Below, in pieces: positions 50,634 through 63,333 of a stretch of DNA of 64,000 nt. The stretch's first letter is position 1. Every line of letters starts with the position of its first letter. Both the position numbers and the translations under genes were made by a program. A model generated the notes under the pieces. It was not told where the DNA came from and did no database searches. It saw nothing but the letters and a program-made list of their open reading frames with translations. The DNA comes from Lacicoccus qingdaonensis (GTDB lineage Bacteria > Bacillota > Bacilli > Staphylococcales > Salinicoccaceae): the NCBI RefSeq assembly GCF_900101075.1, contig NZ_FNFY01000002.1, forward strand, positions 62,001 to 126,000, written 5' to 3'.

Positions 50634-51848
50634 TTATTTCAATGAGCCGTGCGGGTCGATGATAAACTTTTTGGAAGCACCTTTGTCAAAGTCGCTGTAG
50701 CCTTGTGGTGCGTCGTCGAGTCCGATGACTGTGGCGTTCACGGCTTTCGCGATATTGGCTCTGCCTGACAATATGGCTTTCATCAGGTCTCTGTTGTACA
50801 GCATCGCCGGTGTCTGGCCGGTGACGAATGTATGTGCTTTCGCCCAGCCCTGTCCGAATCTCACTTTCAACGAGCCGGTCTTGGCGTCTTCGTCGGCCGC
50901 CCCCGGGTCTTCTGTGACGTAAAGCCCCGGAATACCGAGACTGCCGCCTGCTTTTGTAACGTCCATGATCGTATTCAGCACGACAGCCGGTTGTTCTTCT
51001 GCACCTTCGCCGTGTCCGGATGCTTCAAAACCGACCGCATCGATGGAACAGTCGACGATCGGTTCGCCTAAAATCTGTTCAATCTGCTCGCCGAGATTGT
51101 CATGCATGGCCAGGTTGACCGTCTCACAACCGAAGCTCTCCGCCTGTTTCAGACGTTCCTCCTGCATATCTCCGACAATGACGACAGAAGCACCGAGCAG
51201 CTGTGCCGAGTGTGCGGCTGCGAGCCCTACAGGACCTGCGCCGGCAACATATACGGTTGAACCGGTTTTAACACCTGCAGACACTGCACCATGATAGCCT
51301 GTCGGGAAAATATCCGATAACATCGTCAAATCAAGAATTTTCTCCATCGCCTGGTCACGGTCCGGGAATACCAGCAGCTGGAAGTCTGCATAAGGTACCA
51401 TGACATATTCCGACTGGCCGCCTACCCAGCCGCCCATATCTACGTAGCCGTATGCGCCGCCCGGTCTTTCAGGGTTGACGTTCAGACAGATATGCGTCTT
51501 TTGTTCACGGCACATGACACAGCGTCCACATGCGATATTGAACGGAACAGAGGCGATGTCGCCTTTTTTGACGAATTCGACATCTCTTCCCACTTCAACA
51601 ACTTCTCCTGTAATTTCATGTCCCAGCACGAGTCCTTCAGGCGCCGTCGTTCTGCCCCGGACCATATGCTGGTCACTGCCACAGATATTCGTTGTAATGA
51701 CTTTTAATACCACCCCGTGTTCACACTTCCGTCCGACGTTGGATTTCGGAACACCAGGTCCTTCGCGCAAAACTAAATCCGGATAATCGATATCCTTCAC
51801 TTCTACAATGCCCTTACCTTGATAAACAACTCCACGGTTTCCAGCCAT
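50634..51848 (-). CDS. fdhA: Glutathione-independent formaldehyde dehydrogenase
   Basis: A 404-residue zinc-dependent medium-chain dehydrogenase. The catalytic zinc site is in TTNICGSDQHMVRGR and LGHEITGEV, the structural zinc Cys cluster in CGRCVMCREQKTHICLN, and the nucleotide-binding loop in YVAGAGPVGLAAA. The long insert near residues 265-340 (EEQPAVVLNTIMDVTKAGGS, then GAADEDAKTGSLKVRFGQG) is characteristic of Pseudomonas-type formaldehyde dismutase/dehydrogenases that need no glutathione. It would detoxify formaldehyde with NAD+. AGGAGG precedes the ATG. Confidence 0.9.
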   Translation of the reverse strand: MAGNRGVVYQGKGIVEVKDIDYPDLVLREGPGVPKSNVGRKCEHGVVLKVITTNICGSDQHMVRGRTTAPEGLVLGHEITGEVVEVGRDVEFVKKGDIASVPFNIACGRCVMCREQKTHICLNVNPERPGGAYGYVDMGGWVGGQSEYVMVPYADFQLLVFPDRDQAMEKILDLTMLSDIFPTGYHGAVSAGVKTGSTVYVAGAGPVGLAAAHSAQLLGASVVIVGDMQEERLKQAESFGCETVNLAMHDNLGEQIEQILGEPIVDCSIDAVGFEASGHGEGAEEQPAVVLNTIMDVTKAGGSLGIPGLYVTEDPGAADEDAKTGSLKVRFGQGWAKAHTFVTGQTPAMLYNRDLMKAILSGRANIAKAVNATVIGLDDAPQGYSDFDKGASKKFIIDPHGSLK

Positions 51849-51979
51849 GTTAAACCTCCTAATGGTCTATTGTTCGTTTTTGGCGTATGGGTTATAGTAT
51901 ATTCATCGTTGTATGCGCTTACAGTATACGTCAAATATATTCTAATTGAATCTAAATTTTCTGTCAACTTATCCCCCTC

Positions 51980-52585
51980 TCATTTCAGCGGTTTTGCCTC
52001 AATTAAATAAAGCGCTCCAAGCACGTACCTTTTGACCTCCACTATTTTAAGATCGGAACTTTCTGCGAGTGCCTCAATATCTCTGTTCTGATGGCAGCCG
52101 ATCGCACTCATCGTCAGCGGATCGACTGCCTTCTGCACTGTCTGGAGCACTTTATTTTTAACGAGACCATGCTCAAACAATAATATTCTGCCACCCTCTT
52201 TGCACCACAGATTGAATTTGTTCAACAATTCCACAGGATGATTGTATGAGCAGAAACTTAATGAAGAAACGATCGTATCAAATGAATCATCCTCGAATTC
52301 TGCATCTTCTGCGTCTACCCGGATGAAGTCGGCTGGAAATGGATATTTTACCGCCTCTTTTTCCGCTTCCGCAATCATCGGTTCACTGAAATCCACTGCG
52401 GTCAGTTTTTCCACTTCATTAAAATACGGGAAATTCAAGCCGGTTCCGACCCCGACTTCCAGTACATCTCCTGAAGCCTTATGGAATAATCTGCTGCGGT
52501 ATTTAGAAAATTTATCGTTATCCCGCATCCGTACATATACATCCACCTGTCTGTCGAACTTTTTTATATGATCCTCAGTCTTCAT
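51980..52585 (-). CDS. Class I SAM-dependent methyltransferase
   Basis: A 201-residue methyltransferase. Motif I VLEVGVGTGLNFPYF, then LTAVDFSEPM, the acidic segment FIRVDAEDAEF and TIVSSLSFCSYNHP follow the usual order; the C-terminal region carries LFEHGLVKNKVLQ. The start is ATG 52585 with GGGGAGG upstream; a longer frame would begin without a site. Family resemblance is to UbiE/small-molecule methylases. It lies just after gatB on the same strand, a position not seen in Staphylococcus aureus. Confidence 0.82.
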   Translation of the reverse strand: MKTEDHIKKFDRQVDVYVRMRDNDKFSKYRSRLFHKASGDVLEVGVGTGLNFPYFNEVEKLTAVDFSEPMIAEAEKEAVKYPFPADFIRVDAEDAEFEDDSFDTIVSSLSFCSYNHPVELLNKFNLWCKEGGRILLFEHGLVKNKVLQTVQKAVDPLTMSAIGCHQNRDIEALAESSDLKIVEVKRYVLGALYLIEAKPLK

Positions 52586-52648
52586 CTCCACACCTCCCCT
52601 GAAAGTATATTTCATAAAATAAAAAGACAGACTCATCAACAGAGTCTG

Positions 52649-54091
52649 TCATTTAGCATGATATCTTTTGCCAATCTCTTCTATTAAAATTTGGTTGACC
52701 ATTTTAGGGTTGGCCTGGCCTTTGGATTTTTTCATGATCTGTCCGACTAAAAATCCGATTGCGCGGTCTTTACCGTTTTTATAGTCTTCGACAGACTGCG
52801 GATTATCGTCCAGCACTTCAGTGACCATTTCAGTCAGTACTGCAGGGTCGGAAATCTGTTCCATACCCAGGTCTTTGACGACCTTTTTAGCATCTCCGCC
52901 ATTTTTAACCAGTTCAGTGAATACTTTTTTCGCCTGCTTGCTCGAGATGGTGCCGTCTTCGATCAGAGCAATCATATCTGTCAGATTTTTCGGCGTCAAT
53001 TCGACATCTGCAAGTTCAACCTGGTTTTTATTCAAATACTCATTGACGTTGCCCATCACCCAGTTCGATGCAAGCTTCGCATCCGCACCGTGGCTTTCAA
53101 CCATTTCATTAAAGAAGTCTGAAGTTTCTTTTCGTAAAGTTAAGATTTCTGCATCGTATTCAGGCAGTTTATAATCTTCGATATACTTCTTTTTCAGTGC
53201 ATCCGGCAATAAAGGAATCGTCTTTCTGATACGTTCTTTCCACTCATCATCGATATGAATGTCGACAAGATCCGGTTCCGGGAAATAACGGTAGTCATCC
53301 GAACCTTCTTTGACACGCATCAAAATCGTTTCGCCTGTCTTTTCATCGTAACGGCGTGTTTCCTGTTCGATTTCTCCGCCTTTGAGCAGGATTTTTTCCT
53401 GACGGACCTGTTCATGCTCAAGGCCGCGTCTTACGAAGTTGAATGAGTTCAGGTTTTTAAGCTCTGCCTTCGTACCGAACGCTTCCTGGCCGTAAGGACG
53501 GAGTGAAATGTTGGCATCACATCTGAGTGAACCTTCTTCCATCTTCACATCGGATACACCCGTATACTGGATGATCGCCTTCAGTTTTTCCAGATATTTA
53601 TATGCCTCTTCAGGCGTGCGGATATCCGGTTCTGATACGATTTCGACGAGCGGTGTGCCCTGTCTGTTCAGATCCACAAGTGAATAGTCGTCCTTATGTG
53701 TGGACTTACCCGCATCTTCCTCCAGGTGAAGTCTTGTAATGCCGATCCTTCTCGTTTCACCGTCCACCTCGATATCGATATGGCCGTTCTGCCCGATCGG
53801 ATCATCCATCTGTGAAATCTGGTATGCTGTCGGGTTATCCGGGTAGAAATAGTTTTTACGGTCGAAGTTGGTCACATCTGCGATGTCCATATTCAGCGCC
53901 ATCGCGGCTTTCATTGCATAATTGATCGCTTCTTTGTTCGGTACAGGTAATGTTCCAGGGTACCCTAAATCTACGACACTCAGACTTGAATTGGGTTCCT
54001 GGCCGTAATGAGCCGGTGCATCTGAAAACATTTTGCTTGCCGTCTTCAATTCAACGTGGACTTCAAGTCCGATAACTGTTTCAAAATGCAT
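52649..54091 (-). CDS. gatB: Asp/Glu-tRNA(Asn/Gln) amidotransferase subunit B
   Basis: A 480-residue GatB. The N-terminal [15 protein letters not shown], the [18 protein letters not shown] motif and the kinase-like core ([16 protein letters not shown]), plus the C-terminal YqeY-like tail, are as in Staphylococcus. It works with GatA and GatC to convert Glu-tRNA(Gln) and Asp-tRNA(Asn) to the amide forms. It follows gatA with no gap, and its ribosome site AAAGGAG lies inside gatA. Confidence 0.95.
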   Translation of the reverse strand: MHFETVIGLEVHVELKTASKMFSDAPAHYGQEPNSSLSVVDLGYPGTLPVPNKEAINYAMKAAMALNMDIADVTNFDRKNYFYPDNPTAYQISQMDDPIGQNGHIDIEVDGETRRIGITRLHLEEDAGKSTHKDDYSLVDLNRQGTPLVEIVSEPDIRTPEEAYKYLEKLKAIIQYTGVSDVKMEEGSLRCDANISLRPYGQEAFGTKAELKNLNSFNFVRRGLEHEQVRQEKILLKGGEIEQETRRYDEKTGETILMRVKEGSDDYRYFPEPDLVDIHIDDEWKERIRKTIPLLPDALKKKYIEDYKLPEYDAEILTLRKETSDFFNEMVESHGADAKLASNWVMGNVNEYLNKNQVELADVELTPKNLTDMIALIEDGTISSKQAKKVFTELVKNGGDAKKVVKDLGMEQISDPAVLTEMVTEVLDDNPQSVEDYKNGKDRAIGFLVGQIMKKSKGQANPKMVNQILIEEIGKRYHAK

Positions 54092-55567
54092 TTATCTCAG
54101 CTCCTTTTGTACTTCTTTTAATTCTTCGTGAAGGTTATATTTTTCTTCAAATTTATATGCTGCGTTGTAAACTTTGGATTCTTCGAAGTGGTTGCCGATG
54201 ATCTGTAAGCCGATCGGTCTCTTCTTTTCACTCAGTCCGCACGGAATCGAGATTGACGGCATGCCTGTCAGGTTTGCCGGAATCGTTAAAATATCCTCTT
54301 TGTACATTCTTAATTTATCGTCGATTTTTTCTCCGATATCATATGCAGCACTTGTCGTTGTCGGTCCGATGACCAGATCATAGTCCTCGAAAGTCTTCAG
54401 CATATCCGCTTCAAGCTTGCTGCGCAGTTTCTGTGCGCGGATGTAGTACTGGTCATAGTGGCCGGCACTGAGTACAAAAGTGCCGAGCAGAATACGGCGC
54501 TTGACTTCCTCGCCAAACCCTTCAGCTCGTGTTTTTCTGTAAAGTTCTTCAAGTGTTTCTGTACCTTCTGCCCTGTAGCCGTAACGGATACCGTCAAAGC
54601 GTGCCAGGTTTGAGCTCGCTTCACTTGAGGCGATCAGGTAGTATGCAGAAACGACATATTTAATATGAGGGAATGAAACCCGGTCGACAGTCGCACCCAT
54701 TTCTTCAAATGTTTTAATTGCTTTCTCAACAGCATCAGTCACTTCCTGATCGATGCCTTCGCCGAGGAATTCTTCCGGTACGGCAATCTTCTTGCCTGAA
54801 AGATCTGCATCGATGCCTTCTAAGAAGTCCTGGTCCACGTTTGGCATGCTCGTTGCATCCCTGTGGTTTGTACCTGATATGATATTTAAAATTTTCGCGT
54901 TGTCACGGACATTTCTCGTGATCGGTCCGATCTGATCCAGACTGGAAGCGAATGCAACCAGGCCGTAACGTGATACACGGCCGTATGTCGGTTTCATACC
55001 GACCACGCCGCAGAATGCCGACGGCTGTCTGACAGATCCGCCTGTATCGGAGCCGAGTGAGTAAGGTACAAGGCCTGCAGCCACCGCAGCAGCCGAACCG
55101 CCCGATGAACCGCCCGGTACAGCGTCCGTATCCCAAGGGTTGCGTACATTTTTGAAGTACGACGTCTCGTTCGAACCGCCCATGGCAAACTCATCCATAT
55201 TGTTCTTACCCATCAATACCGATGACGCTCCGTTCAGTTTCTCCATTACAGTCGCATCGTATATCGGATGGAAATCTTCCAGCATGCGGCTCGCGCATGT
55301 TGTCAGCACATCTTTGGTGATGATGTTGTCCTTGATGCCCATCGGCACGCCGAATAACGCGCCATCCATTTTATCCTGTGCCTGAAGTTCATCCAGTTCT
55401 TTTGCCTGCTTCAGCGCATTCTCTTTATTTATAAACAGGAAAGAGCCCAGAGTGTCGTCGATCTTTTCAATGTCTTCGAATAAAGCACCGACCACTTCCG
55501 AAGGCTTCAGTTCTTTTTGTGCGATTTTTTCATATAGTTCTTCTACTGTCAGTTCATAAATATTCAC
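54092..55567 (-). CDS. gatA: Asp/Glu-tRNA(Asn/Gln) amidotransferase subunit A
   Basis: A 491-residue amidase-signature glutamine amidohydrolase. The catalytic Lys (GIKDNI), cis-Ser and Ser of the motif [14 protein letters not shown] and [15 protein letters not shown] are present. It releases ammonia for the GatB reaction. The start is a GTG with AAGGAGG at 6 bases. It is the middle gene of gatCAB. Confidence 0.95.
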   Translation of the reverse strand: MNIYELTVEELYEKIAQKELKPSEVVGALFEDIEKIDDTLGSFLFINKENALKQAKELDELQAQDKMDGALFGVPMGIKDNIITKDVLTTCASRMLEDFHPIYDATVMEKLNGASSVLMGKNNMDEFAMGGSNETSYFKNVRNPWDTDAVPGGSSGGSAAAVAAGLVPYSLGSDTGGSVRQPSAFCGVVGMKPTYGRVSRYGLVAFASSLDQIGPITRNVRDNAKILNIISGTNHRDATSMPNVDQDFLEGIDADLSGKKIAVPEEFLGEGIDQEVTDAVEKAIKTFEEMGATVDRVSFPHIKYVVSAYYLIASSEASSNLARFDGIRYGYRAEGTETLEELYRKTRAEGFGEEVKRRILLGTFVLSAGHYDQYYIRAQKLRSKLEADMLKTFEDYDLVIGPTTTSAAYDIGEKIDDKLRMYKEDILTIPANLTGMPSISIPCGLSEKKRPIGLQIIGNHFEESKVYNAAYKFEEKYNLHEELKEVQKELR

Positions 55568-55578
55568 GGTCTGCCTCC

Positions 55579-55869
55579 TTACAGCATTTTAGGGACTTTA
55601 AACTGTCCGTCTTCTGTGGATTTTGAATTGCTTAAAGCCTCATCCTGAGAAAGGGGCTCATTTGCTACATCCTCACGCATCACATTCTTAAGATCCAGCG
55701 CGTGGAACATCGGTTCTGTTTCGGATAATTGCAGCTCATCAAGCTGTTTTGCGTAATCAACGATTTTATCCAGTTCATTGGTGAATTCCTGTGCTTTTTC
55801 TTCATTTTGAATATCGATTCTTGCAAGGTTTGCAACGTGTTTCACAACATCTGTAGTAATTTCAGACAT
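55579..55869 (-). CDS. gatC: Asp/Glu-tRNA(Asn/Gln) amidotransferase subunit C
   Basis: A 96-residue GatC, read from ATG 55869 with GGAGGGT upstream; the longer frame lacks a site. It has the usual [20 protein letters not shown] start and the [18 protein letters not shown] segment that wraps around GatA. It is the first gene of gatCAB, 11 bases before gatA. Confidence 0.95.
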   Translation of the reverse strand: MSEITTDVVKHVANLARIDIQNEEKAQEFTNELDKIVDYAKQLDELQLSETEPMFHALDLKNVMREDVANEPLSQDEALSNSKSTEDGQFKVPKML

Positions 55870-56110
55870 ATTAACCCTCCAGTTTTTATAACAACATTTA
55901 AATTTTATCAAATATCATCATAAAAATCTAATCTATATCAGTATAATCCGTATTTGAGGCTAATTTTTTCATTATTCACTTTATTGGAAAAACGACTTGT
56001 ATATTACAGACAAATATTGTAAACTTATTTGTGTATGTTTACACACGCTTTAACCCTTATCTTATCAAGGGTTGTCTCAATTTGGTTTCACTGCACAGTA
56101 AAATCGTTTG

Positions 56111-56139
56111 TTGCATTACTTAATTTGTTTATGTATTGT
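56111..56139 (+). promoter_or_regulatory. Promoter of putP
   Basis: TTGCAT, 17 bases, TATTGT, directly before the putP ribosome site. The rest of the 290-base gap between gatC and putP holds no gene. Confidence 0.55.
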
Positions 56140-56159
56140 ACTTAACAGGAGGCGAGGAA

Positions 56160-57722
56160 ATGATTTTAAATTCAATGAATGGTTTTAGTTTTACTGCAGG
56201 ATGGATCGAGATGGTAATGATCGCGCTCTATTTTGCACTTTTAATTGGAATAGGTGTTTATGCCTATAAAAAATCCACATCCAGTCTTGATGAATACACA
56301 CTGGGTGGCAGAGATATCGGACCGTGGGTAACAGCGTTATCCGCAGGTGCTTCGGATATGTCCGGATGGATGTTGATGGGGCTGCCGGGAGATATGTATA
56401 GTGTTGGTTTATCCAGTGCCTGGATCGGAATCGGTTTGACATTGGGTGCTTACGTAAACTACATAGTACTTGCACCAAGACTACGCGTATACTCCGAAGT
56501 ATCCGAAAACTCCATTACAATACCGGACTTTTTGGAAAATCGTTTTAAAGATAATAACCACATACTTAAAATCGTTGCCGGTATTGTCATCGTCATATTT
56601 TTCGCAGTCTATACTGCGAGCGGAATGGTATCCGGCGGTAAATTGGCAGAGAACGCATTCAACATGCCTTACCACTGGGGATTATTCATCACGGCGGCAA
56701 TTGTAATATTCTACACATTTGTCGGCGGATATCTGGCAGTGAGTCTGACCGACCTTTTCCAGGGGACGATAATGATCATCGCGATTGTATTGATACCAAT
56801 CGTTACGTGGTTCTACCTGACAGGCAACGGTGTTGAGCCGTTCGTCCAGATTGAAGAGATCGGGGCATTGAACGACATTGACTACTTATCACTGATCAGC
56901 GGGGTTGGATTCGTCACCATAATCAGTAACCTGGCATGGTTCTTCGGTTACTTCGGCCAGCCGCATATCATCGTTCGTTTCATGTCCATCAAAACGCACA
57001 AGCTTCTGCCGAAAGCACGCCGCATCGGTATCAGCTGGATGGCTATCGGCCTGGTCGGTGTATCACTGACTGGTCTGCTCGGTATCGCATTCATCGATGA
57101 GACTCAGCATGCCGTAGAAGACCCGGAAACAATCCTGATTCTTATGAGCCAGGTACTCTTCCACCCGATCATCGGCGGTTTCTTCTTAGCAGCGATTCTT
57201 TCTGCCATCATGAGTACAATCTCATCCCAGCTTCTTGTAACATCAAGTTCACTGGTACAGGATTTCTATAAACTCGTAAGAAAGAAAATGATTTCAAAAG
57301 AGACGAAATCCAAAGAACAGCTGGATAAGATGTATGTAATGGCAAGCCGTATTTCAGTCATTCTCGTTTCAATCGTTGCAATCATCATTGCATGGGACGA
57401 CGAATCAGTCATTCTGAACATCGTTGCCAACGCATGGGCAGGCTTCGGTGCCGCATTCGGACCTGTACTCGTTCTTGCACTTCACTGGAAAGGCATGAAC
57501 AGAAACGGTGCAGTCGCAGCAATCGTTACAGGTGCTGCCACAGTCATCATCTGGATTGCAGCAGGTACATTCGGTACAGGATTGTACGAAATGATCCCTG
57601 GTGTCATCCTTTCAACTATCGCCGGTATCGTAGTGAGTAAGATGTCTACTCCACCTGCAGAAGTTACTGAAGCAATGACAACAGAATTCGAAGAGACAGA
57701 ACGCATTCTTAAAGCAAACTAA
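56160..57722 (+). CDS. putP: Sodium/proline symporter
   Basis: A 520-residue SSS-family symporter with about 13 membrane helices. Markers are [21 protein letters not shown] near the N terminus, [20 protein letters not shown]-like sequence in the middle and the [16 protein letters not shown] motif in helix 9. PutP imports proline for nutrition and osmoprotection. ATG 56160 follows AGGAGG. Its place, divergent from gatCAB and convergent with camS, is as in Staphylococcus. Confidence 0.93.
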   Translation: MILNSMNGFSFTAGWIEMVMIALYFALLIGIGVYAYKKSTSSLDEYTLGGRDIGPWVTALSAGASDMSGWMLMGLPGDMYSVGLSSAWIGIGLTLGAYVNYIVLAPRLRVYSEVSENSITIPDFLENRFKDNNHILKIVAGIVIVIFFAVYTASGMVSGGKLAENAFNMPYHWGLFITAAIVIFYTFVGGYLAVSLTDLFQGTIMIIAIVLIPIVTWFYLTGNGVEPFVQIEEIGALNDIDYLSLISGVGFVTIISNLAWFFGYFGQPHIIVRFMSIKTHKLLPKARRIGISWMAIGLVGVSLTGLLGIAFIDETQHAVEDPETILILMSQVLFHPIIGGFFLAAILSAIMSTISSQLLVTSSSLVQDFYKLVRKKMISKETKSKEQLDKMYVMASRISVILVSIVAIIIAWDDESVILNIVANAWAGFGAAFGPVLVLALHWKGMNRNGAVAAIVTGAATVIIWIAAGTFGTGLYEMIPGVILSTIAGIVVSKMSTPPAEVTEAMTTEFEETERILKAN

Positions 57723-57743
57723 AATCTTAAGGATTTTGTGAGA

Positions 57744-57776
57744 GTACCCGCTCGATTGAGCGGGTACTTTTTTTTT
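57744..57776 (+). terminator. Terminator of putP
   Basis: A perfect 10-bp stem, GTACCCGCTC / GAGCGGGTAC, with a 4-base loop and nine or more T residues. Confidence 0.95.
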
Positions 57777-57813
57777 TTGCCGCTGGTGATTGGCGAGAGT
57801 CCTCAGCGTGGCT

Positions 57814-57883
57814 CCCGACATCGTTTCTGTGCCATGTCGGGGGAACGCCTCGTGCCGTCGTCGTTTCACTACCATGGCACGAG
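57814..57883. repeat. Two covarying palindromes between putP and camS
   Basis: Hairpin 1 has arms CCCGACAT (57814-57821) and ATGTCGGG (57834-57841); hairpin 2 has CTCGTGCC (57849-57856) and GGCACGAG (57876-57883). CGTTTC, followed nearby by CCATG, is shared by both loops, with CGTTTC at 57822 and 57862, 40 bp apart. Arms differ, loops are similar. Confidence 0.75.
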
Positions 57884-57919
57884 CCATACGCCTGATCAGT
57901 ATCCAGGCACCGAAAATAC

Positions 57920-57950
57920 CCGCCGGGCGCATGGCCGGCGGGCGTCTTTA
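57920..57950 (-). terminator. Terminator of camS
   Basis: On the minus strand, arms CCCGCCGG and CCGGCGGG with a short loop, then TATTTT. Confidence 0.75.
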
Positions 57951-57956
57951 AGCAGT

Positions 57957-59156
57957 TTATTCGTAAATATGGGTATTGATCTGGTCGTTTTCATCTTTTG
58001 TAATGAGTGAGTATGTTTCATTCTTATCCTCGATCGACACTTCGACCCTGGAGCCGGAGAAGTGTTCTCCCATCAGGCCTTCGACGTATTGTGTGATGCC
58101 GATGATTTCTCCCTGGCTGGTATATTGGACGGGAATCTCAATCGTCAGGGATTTCATTGAACCGTCAATGAATCTGCCGTAGCCGATGGATGTCGTGAAG
58201 TTGTCAAAATATGAGGACAGGTTTCTATTGAACACCTGATAGTCACTGTTGACCTGTTCACTGATTTCCGCGCCTTCTGATGACGGGAAGAGGACGTATT
58301 CTTCCTCCACTTCCGTAAATGAGGATAATTCATCCTCGCCGCCTTCTGCAACGGCATATGATGTAAAGTTTCCGGGAGTGATTGATGTGTCCGTCGACTG
58401 GATGAAGATGCCGAATGTGATCGTCTGATCGCTGTACTGCTCGTTCGCTCTCAGTCTTTCAAGTATTTCATTCGCCATCTGCCTGCCCTGTCTTTCGACT
58501 TCATCCCGATCCAGGCTTACGGAATATGTCGTCCCGTATTCTTCCCGCTGATAATAGTGGACGCTGTTCATCGCGAGCCCGATCGTGATGCCGTCGAGCG
58601 TCGTATTCCCTTCTTCATCCTGGATGAGATAGTTCTGCTCAAGAATGTGGGAAAGGTAGAGCGGCGCCTCTTCGGCAATCTCTTCCGGGTCCGTCAGGCC
58701 TTCAGTCGACGGGTTGAGCCCAAGGTTGCTGAAGGCATTGCTCTCTTCAAGCTCATCTTCCGACATCTCTTCGATTTCTTCACGGGTATACTCCCTTTCG
58801 AGAAATCCTCTGACCATGTCTTCGGTGAATATCTGGCCTTCCCGGAAGACATACTCATCTGTCGGGAAGACGTTCCTGCTTATATCAAACAGCCCTTTTT
58901 CAAATGCTTCGATATTATAGCTTGAAACCATATTGCTGCTCGTCAACCCTCTTGAAGGTGAAATTTCATATGGTATCACCGTCTGATAATAGCCGTTTTC
59001 ACCATTGCTGTCCGTCACCGTCTCCTCGCGTTCCGCAGCAGGGACTCTCGTCACATTTTCCTCTTCATCTGTCGTCTGGTCACTCATCTGCTCCACGTCC
59101 GATCCACAGGCAGCGAACACAAAAACCATGAATATCAATAGTGATTTAAATTTCAT
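57957..59156 (-). CDS. camS: CamS family sex pheromone lipoprotein
   Basis: A 399-residue lipoprotein of the CamS family (S. aureus relatives release the staph-cAM373 pheromone peptide from the signal). The signal MKFKSLLIFMVFVFAAC has a lipobox ending at Cys17. The mature domain has GYYQTVIPYEISPSRGL, YLSHILEQNYLIQDEEGN and a C-terminal RVEVSIEDKNETY segment. The position between putP and ligA is the staphylococcal one. GGAG lies before the ATG, 5 bases after the ligA stop. Confidence 0.92.
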   Translation of the reverse strand: MKFKSLLIFMVFVFAACGSDVEQMSDQTTDEEENVTRVPAAEREETVTDSNGENGYYQTVIPYEISPSRGLTSSNMVSSYNIEAFEKGLFDISRNVFPTDEYVFREGQIFTEDMVRGFLEREYTREEIEEMSEDELEESNAFSNLGLNPSTEGLTDPEEIAEEAPLYLSHILEQNYLIQDEEGNTTLDGITIGLAMNSVHYYQREEYGTTYSVSLDRDEVERQGRQMANEILERLRANEQYSDQTITFGIFIQSTDTSITPGNFTSYAVAEGGEDELSSFTEVEEEYVLFPSSEGAEISEQVNSDYQVFNRNLSSYFDNFTTSIGYGRFIDGSMKSLTIEIPVQYTSQGEIIGITQYVEGLMGEHFSGSRVEVSIEDKNETYSLITKDENDQINTHIYE

Positions 59157-59161
59157 AATGA

Positions 59162-61132
<1,971 letters not shown>

Positions 61133-61136
61133 TCAT

Positions 61137-63317
61137 CTACTCCTTTTTCTCTAACGGTGCAAAGTTGGCAAGCAGACGCTTCGGCCCTTCTTTGGTGAAT
61201 ATGATGTCGAGTTCTTTCGAATCGCCCTCGCCCTTGATATTGGAAATGATGCCGTCTCCGAATTTCTTGTGGGCGACTTTGTCACCGACTTTGAAAGTCA
61301 CGCCGCTGTTATCCGTAAGGACCGTCGGCGTTCTACGATGCGTCCGTCCGCCGCGTTTCGCAAATGGATTCTGCGCTTTCTTCGAATCGATTTCCACCAC
61401 TCCACCGTCGATCAGTTCAGTCGGAATCTCCTTTAAAAACCGGCTTTCGACATTGCTTTCGATTTTACCGTAGATCATGCGCGAATCCGCCCTTGAGAGT
61501 ATCAGCTGATCTTCGGCGCGTGTCAGCGCCACATACATCAGACGCCTCTCCTCTTCCAGCTCATCTTCGTCGAACATCACCCGCTGTGACGGGAAAATGC
61601 CCTCTTCCAGACCGACGACGAATATCACTTTGAATTCCAGACCTTTTGAGGCGTGCATCGTCATCAGAGTGACCCCCGAGTCCGCTTCTACGCTGTCCTG
61701 GTCGGAGACGAGCGCCATGTCGCTTAAAAAGTTGAATAAAAGTTCATCCGACACGTCGTTATCGTTGTCGAATTCCCGTGTGACCGTCTTGAACTCCTCC
61801 AGGTTTTCAATACGGCTCCTCGACTCCAGCGTATCCTCTTTTTCAAGCACGCTGATGTACCCTGTATCTTCGAGCACTTCATCCACCAGTTCCGTGACGG
61901 ACAGAAACTTCGATTTTTTGCGCAGATTTTCAATCATGTCTTCAAGCTTCATCAGAGTGACGATCGCACCTTTTGGAATGCCGATGAAGTCCGCTTCCTT
62001 GATGGCGTCGTACATGCTCAGTTCATTGACGCTGCCGTAGTTGAGCAGTTTTTCAACCGTCTTCAGACCGATGCCCCGCTTCGGTGTGTTGATGATGCGT
62101 TCAAAGCTGATGTCGTCATGCGGATTCTGGATGACTTTCAAATAGCTCATCAGGTCCTTTATTTCCATGCGGCTGTAGAACTTCATGCCGCCGATCATCT
62201 TATAGGGAACGCTCCCTTTGACGAATGCATCCTCGACTGCACGCGACTGTGAGTTCGCACGGTACAGGACAGCCATGTCGCTGTATGAATACTTGCTTGA
62301 AAGATCCATGACATGCCTCAGGATCTCCTGGCCTTCCGCGCGTTCTGAATCCGCCAGGATGGTCTTTATTTTCTTACCGCCCTGACGTACGGTGCGCAGG
62401 TCCTTCGGTTTTCTTGATGTATTGTTGCCGATGACCGCGTTTGCTGCATCCAGTATCGTCTTCGTCGAGCGGTAGTTCTGTTCAAGGAAGATCACTTTCG
62501 CATCCGGATAATCGTCTTCGAAATTCAGGATGTTTTCGATATTCGCACCGCGGAATTTATAGATCGACTGGTCGGAGTCGCCCACGACACAGATGTTGCG
62601 GTACTTCTGGGACAGCAGACTGACCAGTTCATACTGCGCCTGGTTCGTATCCTGGTACTCGTCCACATGGATATACTGGAATCGGTTCTGGTAGTATTCG
62701 AGCACCTGCGGCTCTTTTTTGAACAGTTCGATCGTCAGCATGATGAGATCGTCAAAATCAAGCGAGCTGTTGCGGTAAAGGATTTCCTGGTAATCTTTGT
62801 AGATCTCACTGTACAGGCCGTCGGAAAAGCCCACAGATTCAGACATGGCTTCCGCCGGATCGATCAGCTGGTTTTTCTTATCCGATATGTAGGACAGTAT
62901 CTTTCTCGGATGGTGCTGTTTCGTATCCAGGTTCCTGTTTTTCAAAATGCTTTTGACGACCGAGTTCTGGTCGGTCGGGTCCAGGATGGAAAAGCTGTTT
63001 TCATATCCCAGATGGCTGATATCACGGCGCAGTATTCTGACACACATCGAGTGGAATGTCGAAATCCATATTTTGTGGGCATCGTCTGCGTTCGGAATGA
63101 GTGCATGCACCCGGTCCTTCATTTCCCTTGCCGCTTTATTAGTGAATGTGATGGCCAGCACATTGTACGGCGGCACCCCTTTTTCTGCGAGCAGATAGGC
63201 GATGCGGTGTGTCAGTACGCGTGTCTTCCCGCTGCCCGCACCCGCCATGATAAGAAGCGGCCCTTCCGTATGCTGGATTGCTTCTTTTTGTTCTTTATTC
63301 ATCAATGATAAATCCAT
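61137..63317 (-). CDS. pcrA: ATP-dependent DNA helicase PcrA
   Basis: A 726-residue superfamily 1 helicase (3' to 5'), used in repair and plasmid replication. Motif I MAGAGSGKTRVLTHR, motif Ia AITFTNKAAREM, motif II VDEYQDTN, motif III GDSDQSIYKFRGA, motif IV VIFLEQNYRS, motif V MTMHASKGLEF and motif VI YVALTRAEDQL are all intact, and a C-terminal tail ends in a Tudor-like domain (GDKVAHKKFGDG). The start chosen is ATG 63317 (MDLSLMNKEQ), GGAG 9 bases upstream. Confidence 0.96.
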   Translation of the reverse strand: MDLSLMNKEQKEAIQHTEGPLLIMAGAGSGKTRVLTHRIAYLLAEKGVPPYNVLAITFTNKAAREMKDRVHALIPNADDAHKIWISTFHSMCVRILRRDISHLGYENSFSILDPTDQNSVVKSILKNRNLDTKQHHPRKILSYISDKKNQLIDPAEAMSESVGFSDGLYSEIYKDYQEILYRNSSLDFDDLIMLTIELFKKEPQVLEYYQNRFQYIHVDEYQDTNQAQYELVSLLSQKYRNICVVGDSDQSIYKFRGANIENILNFEDDYPDAKVIFLEQNYRSTKTILDAANAVIGNNTSRKPKDLRTVRQGGKKIKTILADSERAEGQEILRHVMDLSSKYSYSDMAVLYRANSQSRAVEDAFVKGSVPYKMIGGMKFYSRMEIKDLMSYLKVIQNPHDDISFERIINTPKRGIGLKTVEKLLNYGSVNELSMYDAIKEADFIGIPKGAIVTLMKLEDMIENLRKKSKFLSVTELVDEVLEDTGYISVLEKEDTLESRSRIENLEEFKTVTREFDNDNDVSDELLFNFLSDMALVSDQDSVEADSGVTLMTMHASKGLEFKVIFVVGLEEGIFPSQRVMFDEDELEEERRLMYVALTRAEDQLILSRADSRMIYGKIESNVESRFLKEIPTELIDGGVVEIDSKKAQNPFAKRGGRTHRRTPTVLTDNSGVTFKVGDKVAHKKFGDGIISNIKGEGDSKELDIIFTKEGPKRLLANFAPLEKKE

Positions 63318-63333
63318 TTTTAAAAACTCCATT

